Positions 5,093 to 13,048 of a stretch of 15,910 bases of DNA are shown piece by piece; within the stretch, counting starts at the first letter, position 1; each line of letters begins with the position of its first letter. The translations under genes were made by a program, and so were the position numbers. A model generated the notes under the pieces. The model ran no database searches. It saw nothing but the letters and a program-made list of their open reading frames with translations, and was not told where the DNA came from. Where the stretch lies: the NCBI GenBank assembly GCA_002493835.1, contig DLAA01000106.1, forward strand, positions 1 through 15,910, in the 5' to 3' direction. The DNA comes from Lachnospiraceae bacterium UBA7060 (GTDB taxonomy: Bacteria > Bacillota > Clostridia > Lachnospirales > Lachnospiraceae).

Positions 5093-6190
5093 ATGGTAGT
5101 AAAACACAATATCACAGCGATGAACTCAAACAGAATGCTGGGTCTCACCACAAAGTCTCAGGCTAAGTCCACGGAGAAGTTATCTTCTGGTTACAAGATC
5201 AACCGTGCGGCGGATGATGCGGCAGGTCTCTCCATTTCTGAGAAGATGAGAAGGCAGATAAGAGGTCTTACACAGGCTTCCTCTAACGCGCAGGATGGAA
5301 TTAGTGTCGTACAGACCGCTGAGGGTGCTCTGAACGAAGTGGAGGATATGCTTCAGAGAATGAACGAGCTGGCAGTAAAGGGTGAGAACGGTACCCTGAC
5401 CACCTCCGACCGTGCGGCGATTCAGGCGGAGATCGGACAGTTGATGAGTGAGGTTGACCGTGTACAGAGCACCACAACATTCAACGAGATGAATTTGTTA
5501 GACGGCAAATTTATCAAGGGAGTTCAGGTAGGCGCAGAGGCAGGTCAGCATATCGATATTTCCATCAAGAACATGAGCATGTCAGGTCTTGCGGCATATA
5601 TCGGTGACTGGAAAAACGGTGCATTGACGGCTGGCAGCAGTAAGCTATACAGCGCGGTTACCTTTAACGCATTAATTGATGGTAAGACGTCTGTTCAAAC
5701 GACTACCTATACCAATCTGTCAGCCAATCTAAATCCTGTCAAGAATGGATCGGTACAGGGTTCAACGGCTTTGAAGCAAACTACCTCTTATGCTACCAAT
5801 GATGGCAAGCGTTACAAGCTGACAAATATGACGACAGACATGGCTAAGCGTCTGGTTACAACCTTCCAGAACCTGGTGGGCGGTAAAGCACAGACAGTTG
5901 CTACCACCAAAGATTTCAACTCTTTGAACGCTTTCATCAAGGGCGCTTTGCAGATCGTATCTTCTCAGAGAAGCGACCTTGGTGCGATCCAGAATCGTTT
6001 GGAGCACACCATCAGTAACCTGGACAATATCGTGGAGAATACGCAGTCTGCGGAGGCGGCGATCCGTGATACGGATATTGCTACGGAGATGGTGCAGTAC
6101 TCCAACAACAATATCTTACAGCAGGCAGGCACCTCCATGCTGTCCCAGGCAAACCAGAGCAATCAGCTGGCATTGTCCTTGCTTGGTTAA
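5093..6190 (+). CDS. Flagellin (major filament subunit type)
   Basis: A 365-residue flagellin. Its conserved N-terminal D0/D1 region (about 1-140: LSSGYKINRAADDAAGLSIS, then QTAEGALNEVEDMLQRMNEL) and C-terminal D1/D0 region (about 285-365: RSDLGAIQNRLEHTISNL, then NNNILQQAGTSMLSQANQ) pack into the filament core. The central part (about 150-275) is the surface-exposed variable domain, rich in Ser, Thr and Asn. The TLR5-contacting segment of D1 is present as LQRMNELAVKG (87-97). It is exported through the flagellar type III apparatus, so there is no signal peptide. AAGGAGG lies 7 bases before ATG. The gene follows the csrA-like gene and ends in a strong hairpin terminator. Confidence 0.97.
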   Translation: MVVKHNITAMNSNRMLGLTTKSQAKSTEKLSSGYKINRAADDAAGLSISEKMRRQIRGLTQASSNAQDGISVVQTAEGALNEVEDMLQRMNELAVKGENGTLTTSDRAAIQAEIGQLMSEVDRVQSTTTFNEMNLLDGKFIKGVQVGAEAGQHIDISIKNMSMSGLAAYIGDWKNGALTAGSSKLYSAVTFNALIDGKTSVQTTTYTNLSANLNPVKNGSVQGSTALKQTTSYATNDGKRYKLTNMTTDMAKRLVTTFQNLVGGKAQTVATTKDFNSLNAFIKGALQIVSSQRSDLGAIQNRLEHTISNLDNIVENTQSAEAAIRDTDIATEMVQYSNNNILQQAGTSMLSQANQSNQLALSLLG

Positions 6191-6240
6191 TATCGCCTGA
6201 AGTGAGAATATTCAGTAAACAGATAACTTTGTGTGGAATT

Positions 6241-6291
6241 GGTCGCACTCTCCCCCTTATTTTTGAGGGGGGGGGGGTGTGGCCTTTCTTT
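6241..6291 (+). terminator. Terminator after the first flagellin, containing an 11-G run
   Basis: GGTCGCAC (6241-6248) pairs with GTGTGGCC (6277-6284) through 8 positions with two G-U pairs. The stem continues with a C-rich left arm against a run of 11 G (6267-6277), and TTTCTTT follows. The G run is much longer than the five C opposite it, so the stem has several registers. It lies only 40 bases before the second flagellin, which has no obvious promoter of its own and may rely on readthrough. Confidence 0.85.
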
Positions 6292-6330
6292 ATCTGATAG
6301 GAAATTGTGGCAGTCTAAAATGGAGGAGTT

Positions 6331-8370
6331 ATGTTTTCGATACAGACGAATATGTCCGCGTCAAATGTGACCAGACAACTCAATCTGACATTGAAAAAGA
6401 AGAGAGAAAAAAGTGAGAAGCTCGCTTCCGGATATAGGATCAATCGCGCGGCGGACGATGCCGCTGGTCTTTCCATGTCGGAGACAATGCGCAGGCTGGT
6501 CAGGGGACTGCAGAAGGGCTCTGAGAACATTACGGAAGGGATCTCCCTCATCAAGACTGCTGATGCTGCGCTTGGGGAGATCACGGACATGCTGCAGCGT
6601 ATCAATGAATTGTCGGTACAGGCTTACAACGAGATCAATACGGTACAGGACAGGGACGCCGTCCAGGCGGAGATAGACCAGCTTTTGGAAGAGATAGGCA
6701 GGACCGGTGAGACGACGGTCTACAATGAGATAAAGATTTTGAAATGGGAGCCTTTCTTTACCCGTGATGTAGTGATCCGGGAAGACCAGATCCTTACGGT
6801 CCCGGTAACGATGAAAGAAAGAACCGTGCTTCCAAAGTGGCTGAATGATGGGATAGACGACAAACTGGAGATACATACTGGTTATGATCGTTTAATAGAT
6901 GGTATGACTGGTAATCAGGTGCAGCAGGACACGTCGGGAGTTATGGTTACTATAAAGAAGGATGCTCTTGGAAATATAGAGAGGAACGCTGACGGTACGG
7001 CAAAGTATATTTATTATGGGCCGGATTATGGAAATTCCTACGGAGAGACGAATGCGGAACATGTTCAGACGTGGACGCCGTCCCTTTCCAACAACGTGAC
7101 TGCTAAGGTGAGCTACGCGGGGCTGATGAGATTTGACCAAGCAGAAGATTTATACAGTGCGCTGGTTTCCCTTCTGGGAGGCGGTTTTGGAATTTCCTGT
7201 GGCACCTGTAATTCCAAACAGTATGGTATTAATTTTGTGGGATCCGTGGATGGGATAACTGTCAAAGAGATATCACCATATTACTACGACGAGACTGGCA
7301 TAAGACGAAGCACGCCTAACCTGGATCTTAGCAGCTTTACAGCATTTACAGACAGCAACGGCAAGAAAGTCAATTGCTTTGATAAAATCAAGGAGCTCGC
7401 GAAGGTGCAGAAGCAAGATGCCAGCTTAACTGATGCGCAGAAAAAACTGCAGGTAAAGAGTCTTGCGGAAGAGATTGCAAGGGAATTGTCAAAGAAAACC
7501 TATGACCTGTTGTCTGGGGATTTGGCTATGAAAGATCATTTTACGAAATCTTTCCTGACGGATGATTACGATATTATCGTATATGATTATAGGGATAACA
7601 TTGCGCTGACCAGCCTGCACGCGGCGGATACAACCGTGAGAACGTGGGCTGACACACGGATCACTTATCCGGCGCAGTATCTGGAACCGGGGACTAAGGG
7701 AACGGTGGAAATCCCTAACGATTTATACATTGTGTGCAGTGCGCTGGATTCTGACGATATCCCAATTCAATTGCCATATATTTCTCTGGAGAAGCTGGGA
7801 ATTTCAGGCTATAACGTGGCGAAGTACAGAAGGACAGAGGAGTATAGTGAGAATTATAAAGGGAAGCTGAGGGAATGGGAGTCTAACGCCTATGAGCAGA
7901 CCACATCGACGAAGGAAATGTCGCCTACATACGAGATCAAAACAGAATGGCTGTGGATCAATGGGGAAATAGTCCCAAATCATAGCAGGGTGCAGACAGG
8001 GGTGGAGGAAACTATCCGCACGTCCATCAGAAAAATATATCCATACGAAAAACCGCATGCGAAGGATGGAGATATCGTAGTCACAAAGTGGTACGATCCC
8101 AGTGATAATCGGCTGATCAGAGACGCCCTGACGCAGGTTTCCATGTGGCGGACGAATCTCGGCGCCACGCAGAATCGTTTGGAGCATACTTATGACAATA
8201 ATGGAAACAAGGAAGAAAATTTGACTGTGGCGGATTCCCGCATCCGCGACACAGATGTGGCAAAAGAGATGGTGGATTTTTCCAACAATAATATTTTGGA
8301 GCATGCCGGCATCAGTATGCTGGCGCATGCAAATCATGACAGGCAGTTAGTTCTAAGCCTGCTGCAGTAA
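6331..8370 (+). CDS. Large flagellin with a ~460-residue central domain
   Basis: The 679-residue protein has flagellin ends. Residues 1-137 carry LASGYRINRAADDAAGLSMS and ITDMLQRINEL. Residues 600-679 carry WRTNLGATQNRLEHTYDNN, then FSNNNILEHAGISMLAHAN. The middle, about 138-599, is a very large exposed domain I do not recognise. It contains a CxxC (Cys290, Cys293 in FGISCGTCNSKQYG) and at least two more cysteines (KVNCFDK, YIVCSAL), unusual in a secreted filament protein. No HExxH is seen, so it is not the metalloprotease type of flagellin (flagellinolysin). GGAGG lies 4 bases before ATG. It may be a minor filament subunit or a decorated filament. The reading frame is intact. Confidence 0.92.
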   Translation: MFSIQTNMSASNVTRQLNLTLKKKREKSEKLASGYRINRAADDAAGLSMSETMRRLVRGLQKGSENITEGISLIKTADAALGEITDMLQRINELSVQAYNEINTVQDRDAVQAEIDQLLEEIGRTGETTVYNEIKILKWEPFFTRDVVIREDQILTVPVTMKERTVLPKWLNDGIDDKLEIHTGYDRLIDGMTGNQVQQDTSGVMVTIKKDALGNIERNADGTAKYIYYGPDYGNSYGETNAEHVQTWTPSLSNNVTAKVSYAGLMRFDQAEDLYSALVSLLGGGFGISCGTCNSKQYGINFVGSVDGITVKEISPYYYDETGIRRSTPNLDLSSFTAFTDSNGKKVNCFDKIKELAKVQKQDASLTDAQKKLQVKSLAEEIARELSKKTYDLLSGDLAMKDHFTKSFLTDDYDIIVYDYRDNIALTSLHAADTTVRTWADTRITYPAQYLEPGTKGTVEIPNDLYIVCSALDSDDIPIQLPYISLEKLGISGYNVAKYRRTEEYSENYKGKLREWESNAYEQTTSTKEMSPTYEIKTEWLWINGEIVPNHSRVQTGVEETIRTSIRKIYPYEKPHAKDGDIVVTKWYDPSDNRLIRDALTQVSMWRTNLGATQNRLEHTYDNNGNKEENLTVADSRIRDTDVAKEMVDFSNNNILEHAGISMLAHANHDRQLVLSLLQ

Positions 8371-8400
8371 ATTATGGACGAAGAGCTATTCTTATAGTAA

Positions 8401-8434
8401 CAGGTATTTATCTAGTGCGCTGGCGCTGTACCTG
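8401..8434 (+). other. Nested hairpin after the second flagellin
   Basis: CAGGTA (8401-8406) pairs with TACCTG (8429-8434), enclosing AGTGC (8414-8418) paired with GCGCT (8423-8427). No T run follows, so it is not a standard terminator. Transcription can continue into the small downstream gene. It may stabilise the flagellin mRNA end or shape the next gene's leader. Confidence 0.4.
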
Positions 8435-8478
8435 AACGTTGTCCGTAGAAATAAATATATGGCGTAAAATGGAGAAAT

Positions 8479-8748
8479 ATGGATAAAATGAGACATTATC
8501 GTCTGGCATTTAGACAGGGATGTATCGATATCAGGGATGCAGAACTTTATATCAAACTTCTGTCTGCAAAAACATTAGATTATATCACCAGCAGTTCTTT
8601 TGATAAAAGACTTTTACGGCCTATCATGAGAATGGCATGGAGGACAATGGAAAAACAGGAGATTCCCCAGGAATTTGATGAAATCGTAAATGAGATTCTA
8701 AACGATAAAAAGGAAATGTTTCTTCTGATGAATACATTTTGTTTATAA
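8479..8748 (+). CDS. Small protein of unknown function in the flagellin cluster
   Basis: An 89-residue protein I do not recognise. It is largely helical in character and mixed-charge, with no signal peptide or membrane segment. Its sequence runs from FRQGCIDIRDAELYIKLLS to IPQEFDEIVNEILNDKKE, ending in a hydrophobic LLMNTFCL. GGAG lies 4 bases before the chosen ATG; a second ATG (8488) is possible but further from the site. It lies 108 bases after the large flagellin on the same strand and before a bidirectional terminator, so it may belong to the flagellin transcription unit. A chaperone or regulatory role is possible only by position. Confidence 0.65.
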   Translation: MDKMRHYRLAFRQGCIDIRDAELYIKLLSAKTLDYITSSSFDKRLLRPIMRMAWRTMEKQEIPQEFDEIVNEILNDKKEMFLLMNTFCL

Positions 8749-8871
8749 TTTTCAGGGAGCAGAAGCCCCTTTTAATTTTGCAGAAAAGATGCGATCGCGT
8801 CAATTATCTAAGACAGCCCAGCGGACTGTCTTTCTGTGTATATCGATGCCTGCAGGAGGATTACTGTTAAG

Positions 8872-8910
8872 AAAAAGGCTGTGCCGGATTTAAAGCGGCA
8901 CAGCCTTTTT
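8872..8910. terminator. Bidirectional terminator between convergent genes
   Basis: A perfect 15-bp stem: AAAAAGGCTGTGCCG (8872-8886) with CGGCACAGCCTTTTT (8896-8910), loop of 9 bases. The A-rich left and T-rich right ends allow termination in both directions. It serves the unknown small gene from the left and the M15 peptidase gene, whose stop is at 8912, from the right. In the rest of the spacer after 8748 only a weak stem at 8811-8831 is seen. Confidence 0.95.
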
Positions 8911-8911
8911 C

Positions 8912-9982
8912 TCATTCAATTGTTTTCTGGAAATGCTGATAGTCTTTGGTGGAGTTCCAATTGCCGCCCCAGGTAAAACCGTGTTCTGTAAAGAGTCGGT
9001 AGCATAGATCGTTTTCATCGATTTTGTAGGCGAAACTTTGGCTTCGGTCGGCATAGACCTCGCTGCCGGGCGGGGAGATATAGTCACTACCATCTTCATT
9101 TCTGTTAAAAACCACATAAGGATTATAGTAGGGGTTGACATCGATGGCAAGCCCGTAGGCATGTTTGGATAGATGGGAAGTGCCGTCGACGACTCTGTAG
9201 TTAAAGCAGGAAGTATTGTTATCTGCCATGGAGGCAGTATCGTCACCGCCGTATTCATCGATCAGACGGACGCGTTCAAGTCGGTATTCATTGCGGTAGA
9301 GCTCATAAAAAATTTCGACCATATCTTGTGCAACAGCTTTGTTACAGATTAGCTCGCCAATCTGTTCTTGACCATTAAAGTCAATATATTTCAGTCCTAT
9401 ATAATTTAGGTCTTCATAGGGAACCGTACACCCATTTTGGGGGTAGGAGATACCGGTAATTCTTTGCTTAACTGTTTCGGTCAATGGCTCATAATAGAAA
9501 CCGTCTCTGTAAGTAACGCGATCGGGATGTGTGATCATGGCGTCGGATTCCTCCTCAGGTTTTACCGTATCGCTTTTGCTGCCAATTGATTTTTCGTCAG
9601 GCACATTTGTGATACCGTCTTTTATATCAGTATATGTGCTGGTCTCGCTGGGAGTGACAGGAGCATCGGAATCAGCAGTGACAGTAGGCATAGCATTTTT
9701 GCCGGAAGACGACGTGTCTGTCGTTTGTGACAGGGAGGAATTGACTGATTTAGTCTCTACAGTGGACTCAGACTTTTGAGAAGAGGGGGCTGCGTCCTTC
9801 TCAGGTTCACTGTCAACGGTCTCTTCTGAGCCGTAAGCGAGTTCGGGATTGTTTCTGGCGTAATCGAGCAGCGTTTCATCGCCAGTCAGATAGTGAGCCA
9901 GAAAGGCACATATAAAAATAAAGGTGAGCAGGAACAGAACAGGTTTTGCGGCTTGGCGTAAAAGTTTTTTGATATCAAACAT
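8912..9982 (-). CDS. Membrane-anchored M15-family peptidase (VanY-like D,D-carboxypeptidase)
   Basis: A 356-residue protein. One membrane segment (about 14-32: PVLFLLTFIFICAFLAHYL) is followed by a long Ser/Thr/Glu-rich linker (about 50-150). The C-terminal M15 domain has the zinc site SKHAYGLAIDVNP (His274, Asp281) and a third ligand His350 in KDYQHFQ, preceded by the family's GFTWGGNW. Such enzymes trim peptidoglycan stem peptides outside the membrane, as D,D-carboxypeptidases or L-Ala-D-Glu peptidases; the substrate cannot be decided here. The start at 9982 has AAAGGAG ten bases upstream. An ATG 20 codons further upstream lacks such a site. It runs opposite to all its neighbours except the recombinase gene. 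Confidence 0.88.
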   Translation of the reverse strand: MFDIKKLLRQAAKPVLFLLTFIFICAFLAHYLTGDETLLDYARNNPELAYGSEETVDSEPEKDAAPSSQKSESTVETKSVNSSLSQTTDTSSSGKNAMPTVTADSDAPVTPSETSTYTDIKDGITNVPDEKSIGSKSDTVKPEEESDAMITHPDRVTYRDGFYYEPLTETVKQRITGISYPQNGCTVPYEDLNYIGLKYIDFNGQEQIGELICNKAVAQDMVEIFYELYRNEYRLERVRLIDEYGGDDTASMADNNTSCFNYRVVDGTSHLSKHAYGLAIDVNPYYNPYVVFNRNEDGSDYISPPGSEVYADRSQSFAYKIDENDLCYRLFTEHGFTWGGNWNSTKDYQHFQKTIE

Positions 9983-10264
9983 ATTAAAAATGCTCCTTTT
10001 AGGATTCGTTTTGACAGATGCAGCAACCATAGACAGTGCCAACTAGAATTACGCAGTAATTCTTGTGACGCAGGCTCTCCTCACTAACGCTCATTATAGC
10101 ATCTAAACTCGAAAGCCCGTGCTTACGCACTCTCTGTTTGACTTTGTCAAACGCTTTTTCGTTAATAACTGCAGAAAAACAAATGCCGCTTCGCGTCGCT
10201 TGTTTTTCCTTTGCGGTTATTATATCATATTTTTAGAATCAGGGGAGCGGCAGCCTGCTTTCCC
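9983..10264. promoter_or_regulatory. Palindrome-rich spacer upstream of the M15 peptidase gene
   Basis: No gene is seen here. On the minus strand an extended -10 (TGCTATAAT, 10101-10093) probably starts the peptidase transcript, with a roughly 100-base leader containing a perfect hairpin at 10046-10062. Further out are a 4-bp hairpin, GTGC-ttac-GCAC (about 10119-10130), a perfect GTTTGAC-ttt-GTCAAAC (10136-10152), and a long imperfect inverted repeat (about 10162-10222). The arms of the last carry AATAACTGCA...GAAAAACAA and TTGTTTTTC...TGCGGTTATT around a GC-rich centre. The cluster looks like a small palindromic repeat element or overlapping terminators. Confidence 0.5.
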
Positions 10265-10293
10265 TTGTATTTTTCTTTATAATCTAGTACAAT
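10265..10293 (+). promoter_or_regulatory. Sigma-A-type promoter for the ecf-truA operon
   Basis: TTGTAT (10265-10270), exactly 17 bases, TACAAT (10288-10293). The -35 box matches 4 of 6 and the -10 box 5 of 6 consensus positions. Transcription would begin near 10300, about 70 bases before ecfA1. A separate promoter is needed here because the accessory region has cut this operon off from rplQ. Confidence 0.6.
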
Positions 10294-10371
10294 AAGCGAT
10301 GGTACAGCCCAGTAAAGCCGGTATGGACAGGATGCGGGCATAAGAGTATGAAAACAGATGAAGGAAGTTTT

Positions 10372-11232
10372 ATGGGAATTATTAAAACAGATAAACTGAC
10401 ATTCGAATATATTCGCCGGGACGAAGAAGGAAATGTGGAAGGTATCACCCGAGCCGTAGATGAGGTGGATTTGGATATCAAACAGGGAGATTTCATTGCT
10501 ATCCTTGGACATAATGGTTCTGGGAAATCTACTCTTGCAAAGCATATCAATGCCATTCTTTATCCTACGGAGGGGACTGTGTGGGTGGATGGTATGGATA
10601 CACAGGATGAGAAACATCTCTGGGATATCCGCCAGGAGGCAGGGATGGTGTTCCAAAATCCGGATAATCAGATTATTGGCCAGGTGGTGGAGGAGGACGT
10701 GGGATTTGGTCCTGAGAATATGGGAGTGCCGACGAAGGAAATATGGGAGCGTGTGGAGGAGAGCTTGAAGGCGGTGGGGATGTACGAGTATCGCAAGCAT
10801 TCGCCGAATAAGCTCTCTGGTGGTCAGAAACAGAGAGTATCTATAGCAGGTGTCATTGCCATGCATCCAAAATGTATTATTTTGGACGAGCCGACAGCCA
10901 TGCTTGACCCGAATGGTCGAAAAGAAGTGATACGCGCGGTGCGGGCTTTGAATGATGTGGAAGGGATAACGGTAGTGTTGATTACACATTATATGGAAGA
11001 GATTATTCATGCGGATATGGTCTTCGTTATGGACCAAGGGCATATTGCCATGGAGGGAACGCCGAGAGAAATTTTTTCCAGAGTGGAAGAGCTAAAGGAA
11101 TTGCGCTTAGATGTGCCGCAGGTGACGCTTCTCGCGCATGAGTTGAGGAAAAAGGGTGTGAGTCTGCCGGAGGGCATTTTGACGATTGATGAGTTTGCTA
11201 AGGCGCTCACGGGAGAGCATAGAGGCGCTTAA
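10372..11232 (+). CDS. ecfA1: ECF transporter ATPase EcfA1 (CbiO family)
   Basis: A 286-residue ABC ATPase of the energy-coupling factor module, which powers uptake of vitamins and metal ions with interchangeable S components. It shows Walker A GHNGSGKST (46-54), Q-loop VFQNPDNQ (93-100), signature LSGGQ (148-152), Walker B ending LDEPTAMLDP (171-180) and switch His206. QNPDNQ is typical of EcfA1, against QYPEHQ in EcfA2. AAGGAAG before the ATG at 10372 decides the start; an in-frame ATG eight codons earlier has no ribosome-binding site. It is followed after 25 bases by ecfA2. No S component gene is nearby, which fits a shared group II ECF module. Confidence 0.95.
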   Translation: MGIIKTDKLTFEYIRRDEEGNVEGITRAVDEVDLDIKQGDFIAILGHNGSGKSTLAKHINAILYPTEGTVWVDGMDTQDEKHLWDIRQEAGMVFQNPDNQIIGQVVEEDVGFGPENMGVPTKEIWERVEESLKAVGMYEYRKHSPNKLSGGQKQRVSIAGVIAMHPKCIILDEPTAMLDPNGRKEVIRAVRALNDVEGITVVLITHYMEEIIHADMVFVMDQGHIAMEGTPREIFSRVEELKELRLDVPQVTLLAHELRKKGVSLPEGILTIDEFAKALTGEHRGA

Positions 11233-11257
11233 ATTTATAAAAAAACGAGGAGAAGTG

Positions 11258-12106
11258 ATGTCTCTTATTTTAGATCATGTAAATTATGTATATGGAGAGG
11301 ATACGGCTCTGGCAGTGCACGCGCTGAAAGATGTGAATTTGGTGATTCCTGACGGGCAGTTTATTGGACTGATTGGACATACTGGTTCCGGGAAATCTAC
11401 ATTAGTGCAGCATTTGAATGGATTGATCCGTCCGACGAGTGGATCGATCTACTATAATGGCGAGGACATACACGATAAGGATTACGATAAGAAGAAGCTG
11501 CGCAGTAAGGTAGGGTTGGTCTTCCAGTACCCGGAGCACCAGCTTTTTGAGATCGATGTGTTTAGAGATGTTTGCTTCGGGCCGAAGAATCTGGGACTTC
11601 CTCAGAAAGAGGTAGAGCTTCGAGCTTATGCGGCTTTGAAGCAGGTTGGACTGGAGGATGACTACTTTTACCAGTCGCCCTTTGATCTTTCAGGCGGGCA
11701 GAAGCGGAGAGTGGCTATTGCAGGTGTGCTGGCTATGAAACCTGATATCCTGGTTTTGGACGAGCCTACGGCGGGTCTTGATCCAAAAGGAAGAGATGAG
11801 ATTTTGGATCAGGTCGCCAAGCTTAAGGAGGAGACTGGGATTACGGTGATTTTGGTCTCCCACAGCATGGAGGATGTGGCGAAGTATGTGGAGCGGATTA
11901 TCGTTATGAACCGTGGAAGCGTCCTTTATGACGATACACCGCGGGAGGTCTTTAAGCATTACAGAGAGTTGGAGCAGGTGGGCCTTGCGGCACCCCAGGT
12001 GACATATATTATGCAGGCGCTGGCGAAGCGGGGAATGCCGGTGGATACCTCTGTCACGACAATCGGGGAAGCTGAGCAGGAGATTTTGAGAGTACTCGGG
12101 AAATAG
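11258..12106 (+). CDS. ecfA2: ECF transporter ATPase EcfA2 (CbiO family)
   Basis: The second, non-identical ATPase of the ECF module, 282 residues from ATG 11258, with GAGGAG five bases upstream. A longer reading would begin inside ecfA1 and lacks family similarity. It has Walker A GHTGSGKST (40-48), Q-loop VFQYPEHQLFE (88-98), signature LSGGQ (144-148), Walker B LVLDEPTAGLDP (165-176) and His202. The C-terminal extension after about 225 (REVFKHYRELEQVGLAAPQV) is the region that in this family forms the EcfA dimer surface. It pairs with EcfA1 to drive EcfT. Confidence 0.95.
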   Translation: MSLILDHVNYVYGEDTALAVHALKDVNLVIPDGQFIGLIGHTGSGKSTLVQHLNGLIRPTSGSIYYNGEDIHDKDYDKKKLRSKVGLVFQYPEHQLFEIDVFRDVCFGPKNLGLPQKEVELRAYAALKQVGLEDDYFYQSPFDLSGGQKRRVAIAGVLAMKPDILVLDEPTAGLDPKGRDEILDQVAKLKEETGITVILVSHSMEDVAKYVERIIVMNRGSVLYDDTPREVFKHYRELEQVGLAAPQVTYIMQALAKRGMPVDTSVTTIGEAEQEILRVLGK

Positions 12107-12157
12107 ATGTATCGGTGAAGGACTTAAATCGATACCAGAAAGGAACGCCAACGGAAA

Positions 12158-12958
12158 ATGATTCGAGATATTACATTGGGCCAGTATTATCAGGCGGATT
12201 CTGTCATTCATAAACTGGACCCGCGCGTAAAATTGGTAGCGACAATAGGATTTATTATCTCTCTTTTTGTTGTGGATAACTGGGTAGGATATGTGGTGGC
12301 CGCTGTTTTTCTGGCCTGTATGATTAAACTGTCAAAGGTACCTTTTCGTTTTATGATCAAGGGAATGAAAGCCATTGTCTTTATATTGATGATTACAGTG
12401 GTGTTCAACCTTTTCTTGACGCCTGGGGAGCCCCTTGTTACGTTCTGGAAGTTTACGATCACCCAAGAAGGACTGCGGATTGCAGTGATGATGGCGGTTC
12501 GCCTTTCTCTTCTCATCGTGGGTTCTTCTGTGATGACACTGACTACCACGCCGAACAGCCTGACGGATGGAATGGAGAAGCTGATGGGGCCTCTGAAATA
12601 TGTAAAGGTGCCAGTGCATGAAGTGGCGATGATGATGTCTATTGCTCTGCGGTTCATTCCGATCCTGCTGGAGGAGACGGACAAGATTATGAAGGCGCAA
12701 ATTGCCAGAGGAGCGGATTTTGAGAGCGGGAACCTGATTAAAAAGGCAAAGGCCATGGTGCCCCTGCTGGTGCCCCTGTTTATCTCAGCTTTTCGTCGGG
12801 CTAACGATCTCGCTATGGCTATGGAGGCCAGATGCTACCGCGGCGGAGAACATAGAACAAAGATGAAGCCGCTGCATTATCGAATGGCGGACAGAGCCGC
12901 TTACTGTGTGCTGTTACTGTATTTTGGGGGATGTGTGGCAATACGGATTTGGTTGTGA
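12158..12958 (+). CDS. ecfT: ECF transporter transmembrane protein EcfT (CbiQ family)
   Basis: A 266-residue integral membrane protein. It has hydrophobic segments near 26-56, 72-88, 105-127, 155-172 and 247-265, and the two cytoplasmic coupling motifs of EcfT: Ala-Arg-Gly at 183-185 (AQIARGADF) and the second one as Ala-Arg-Cys at 224-226 (MEARCYRGG). These helices sit in the grooves of EcfA1/EcfA2 and transmit ATP-driven movement to the S component. The N-terminal LDPRVKL is also conserved in the family. AAAGGA lies somewhat far (about 13 bases) before ATG. It follows ecfA2 after 51 bases in the standard order. Confidence 0.95.
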   Translation: MIRDITLGQYYQADSVIHKLDPRVKLVATIGFIISLFVVDNWVGYVVAAVFLACMIKLSKVPFRFMIKGMKAIVFILMITVVFNLFLTPGEPLVTFWKFTITQEGLRIAVMMAVRLSLLIVGSSVMTLTTTPNSLTDGMEKLMGPLKYVKVPVHEVAMMMSIALRFIPILLEETDKIMKAQIARGADFESGNLIKKAKAMVPLLVPLFISAFRRANDLAMAMEARCYRGGEHRTKMKPLHYRMADRAAYCVLLLYFGGCVAIRIWL

Positions 12959-13048
12959 TAGTTTTTCAGGATAGGGAAATCAAAATAGAAGTTGCAGCGA
13001 GTATAGAGAAAAATAGAGTTCTGGGATAAAGAAGCGTGAAGGAATAAG

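Noticed and set aside
6267..6277. The 11-G run as a pure sequencing artefact
   Set aside because: Length errors are possible, but the run lies in a terminator arm with a complementary C run, so a real G tract is likely even if its exact length is uncertain.
9531..9779. Plus-strand open frame within the peptidase gene
   Set aside because: It is the antisense shadow of the low-complexity Ser/Thr linker and has no ribosome-binding site.
9983..10042. Earlier start for the M15 peptidase
   Set aside because: The added 20 residues lack a ribosome-binding site, while AAAGGAG precedes the ATG at 9982.
9983..10090. Cyclic-di-GMP or other known riboswitch before the peptidase
   Set aside because: Some short motifs look suggestive, but I could not assemble any known riboswitch core; only simple hairpins are supported.
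10348..10371. Earlier ATG for ecfA1
   Set aside because: No ribosome-binding site precedes it, while AAGGAAG lies correctly before 10372.
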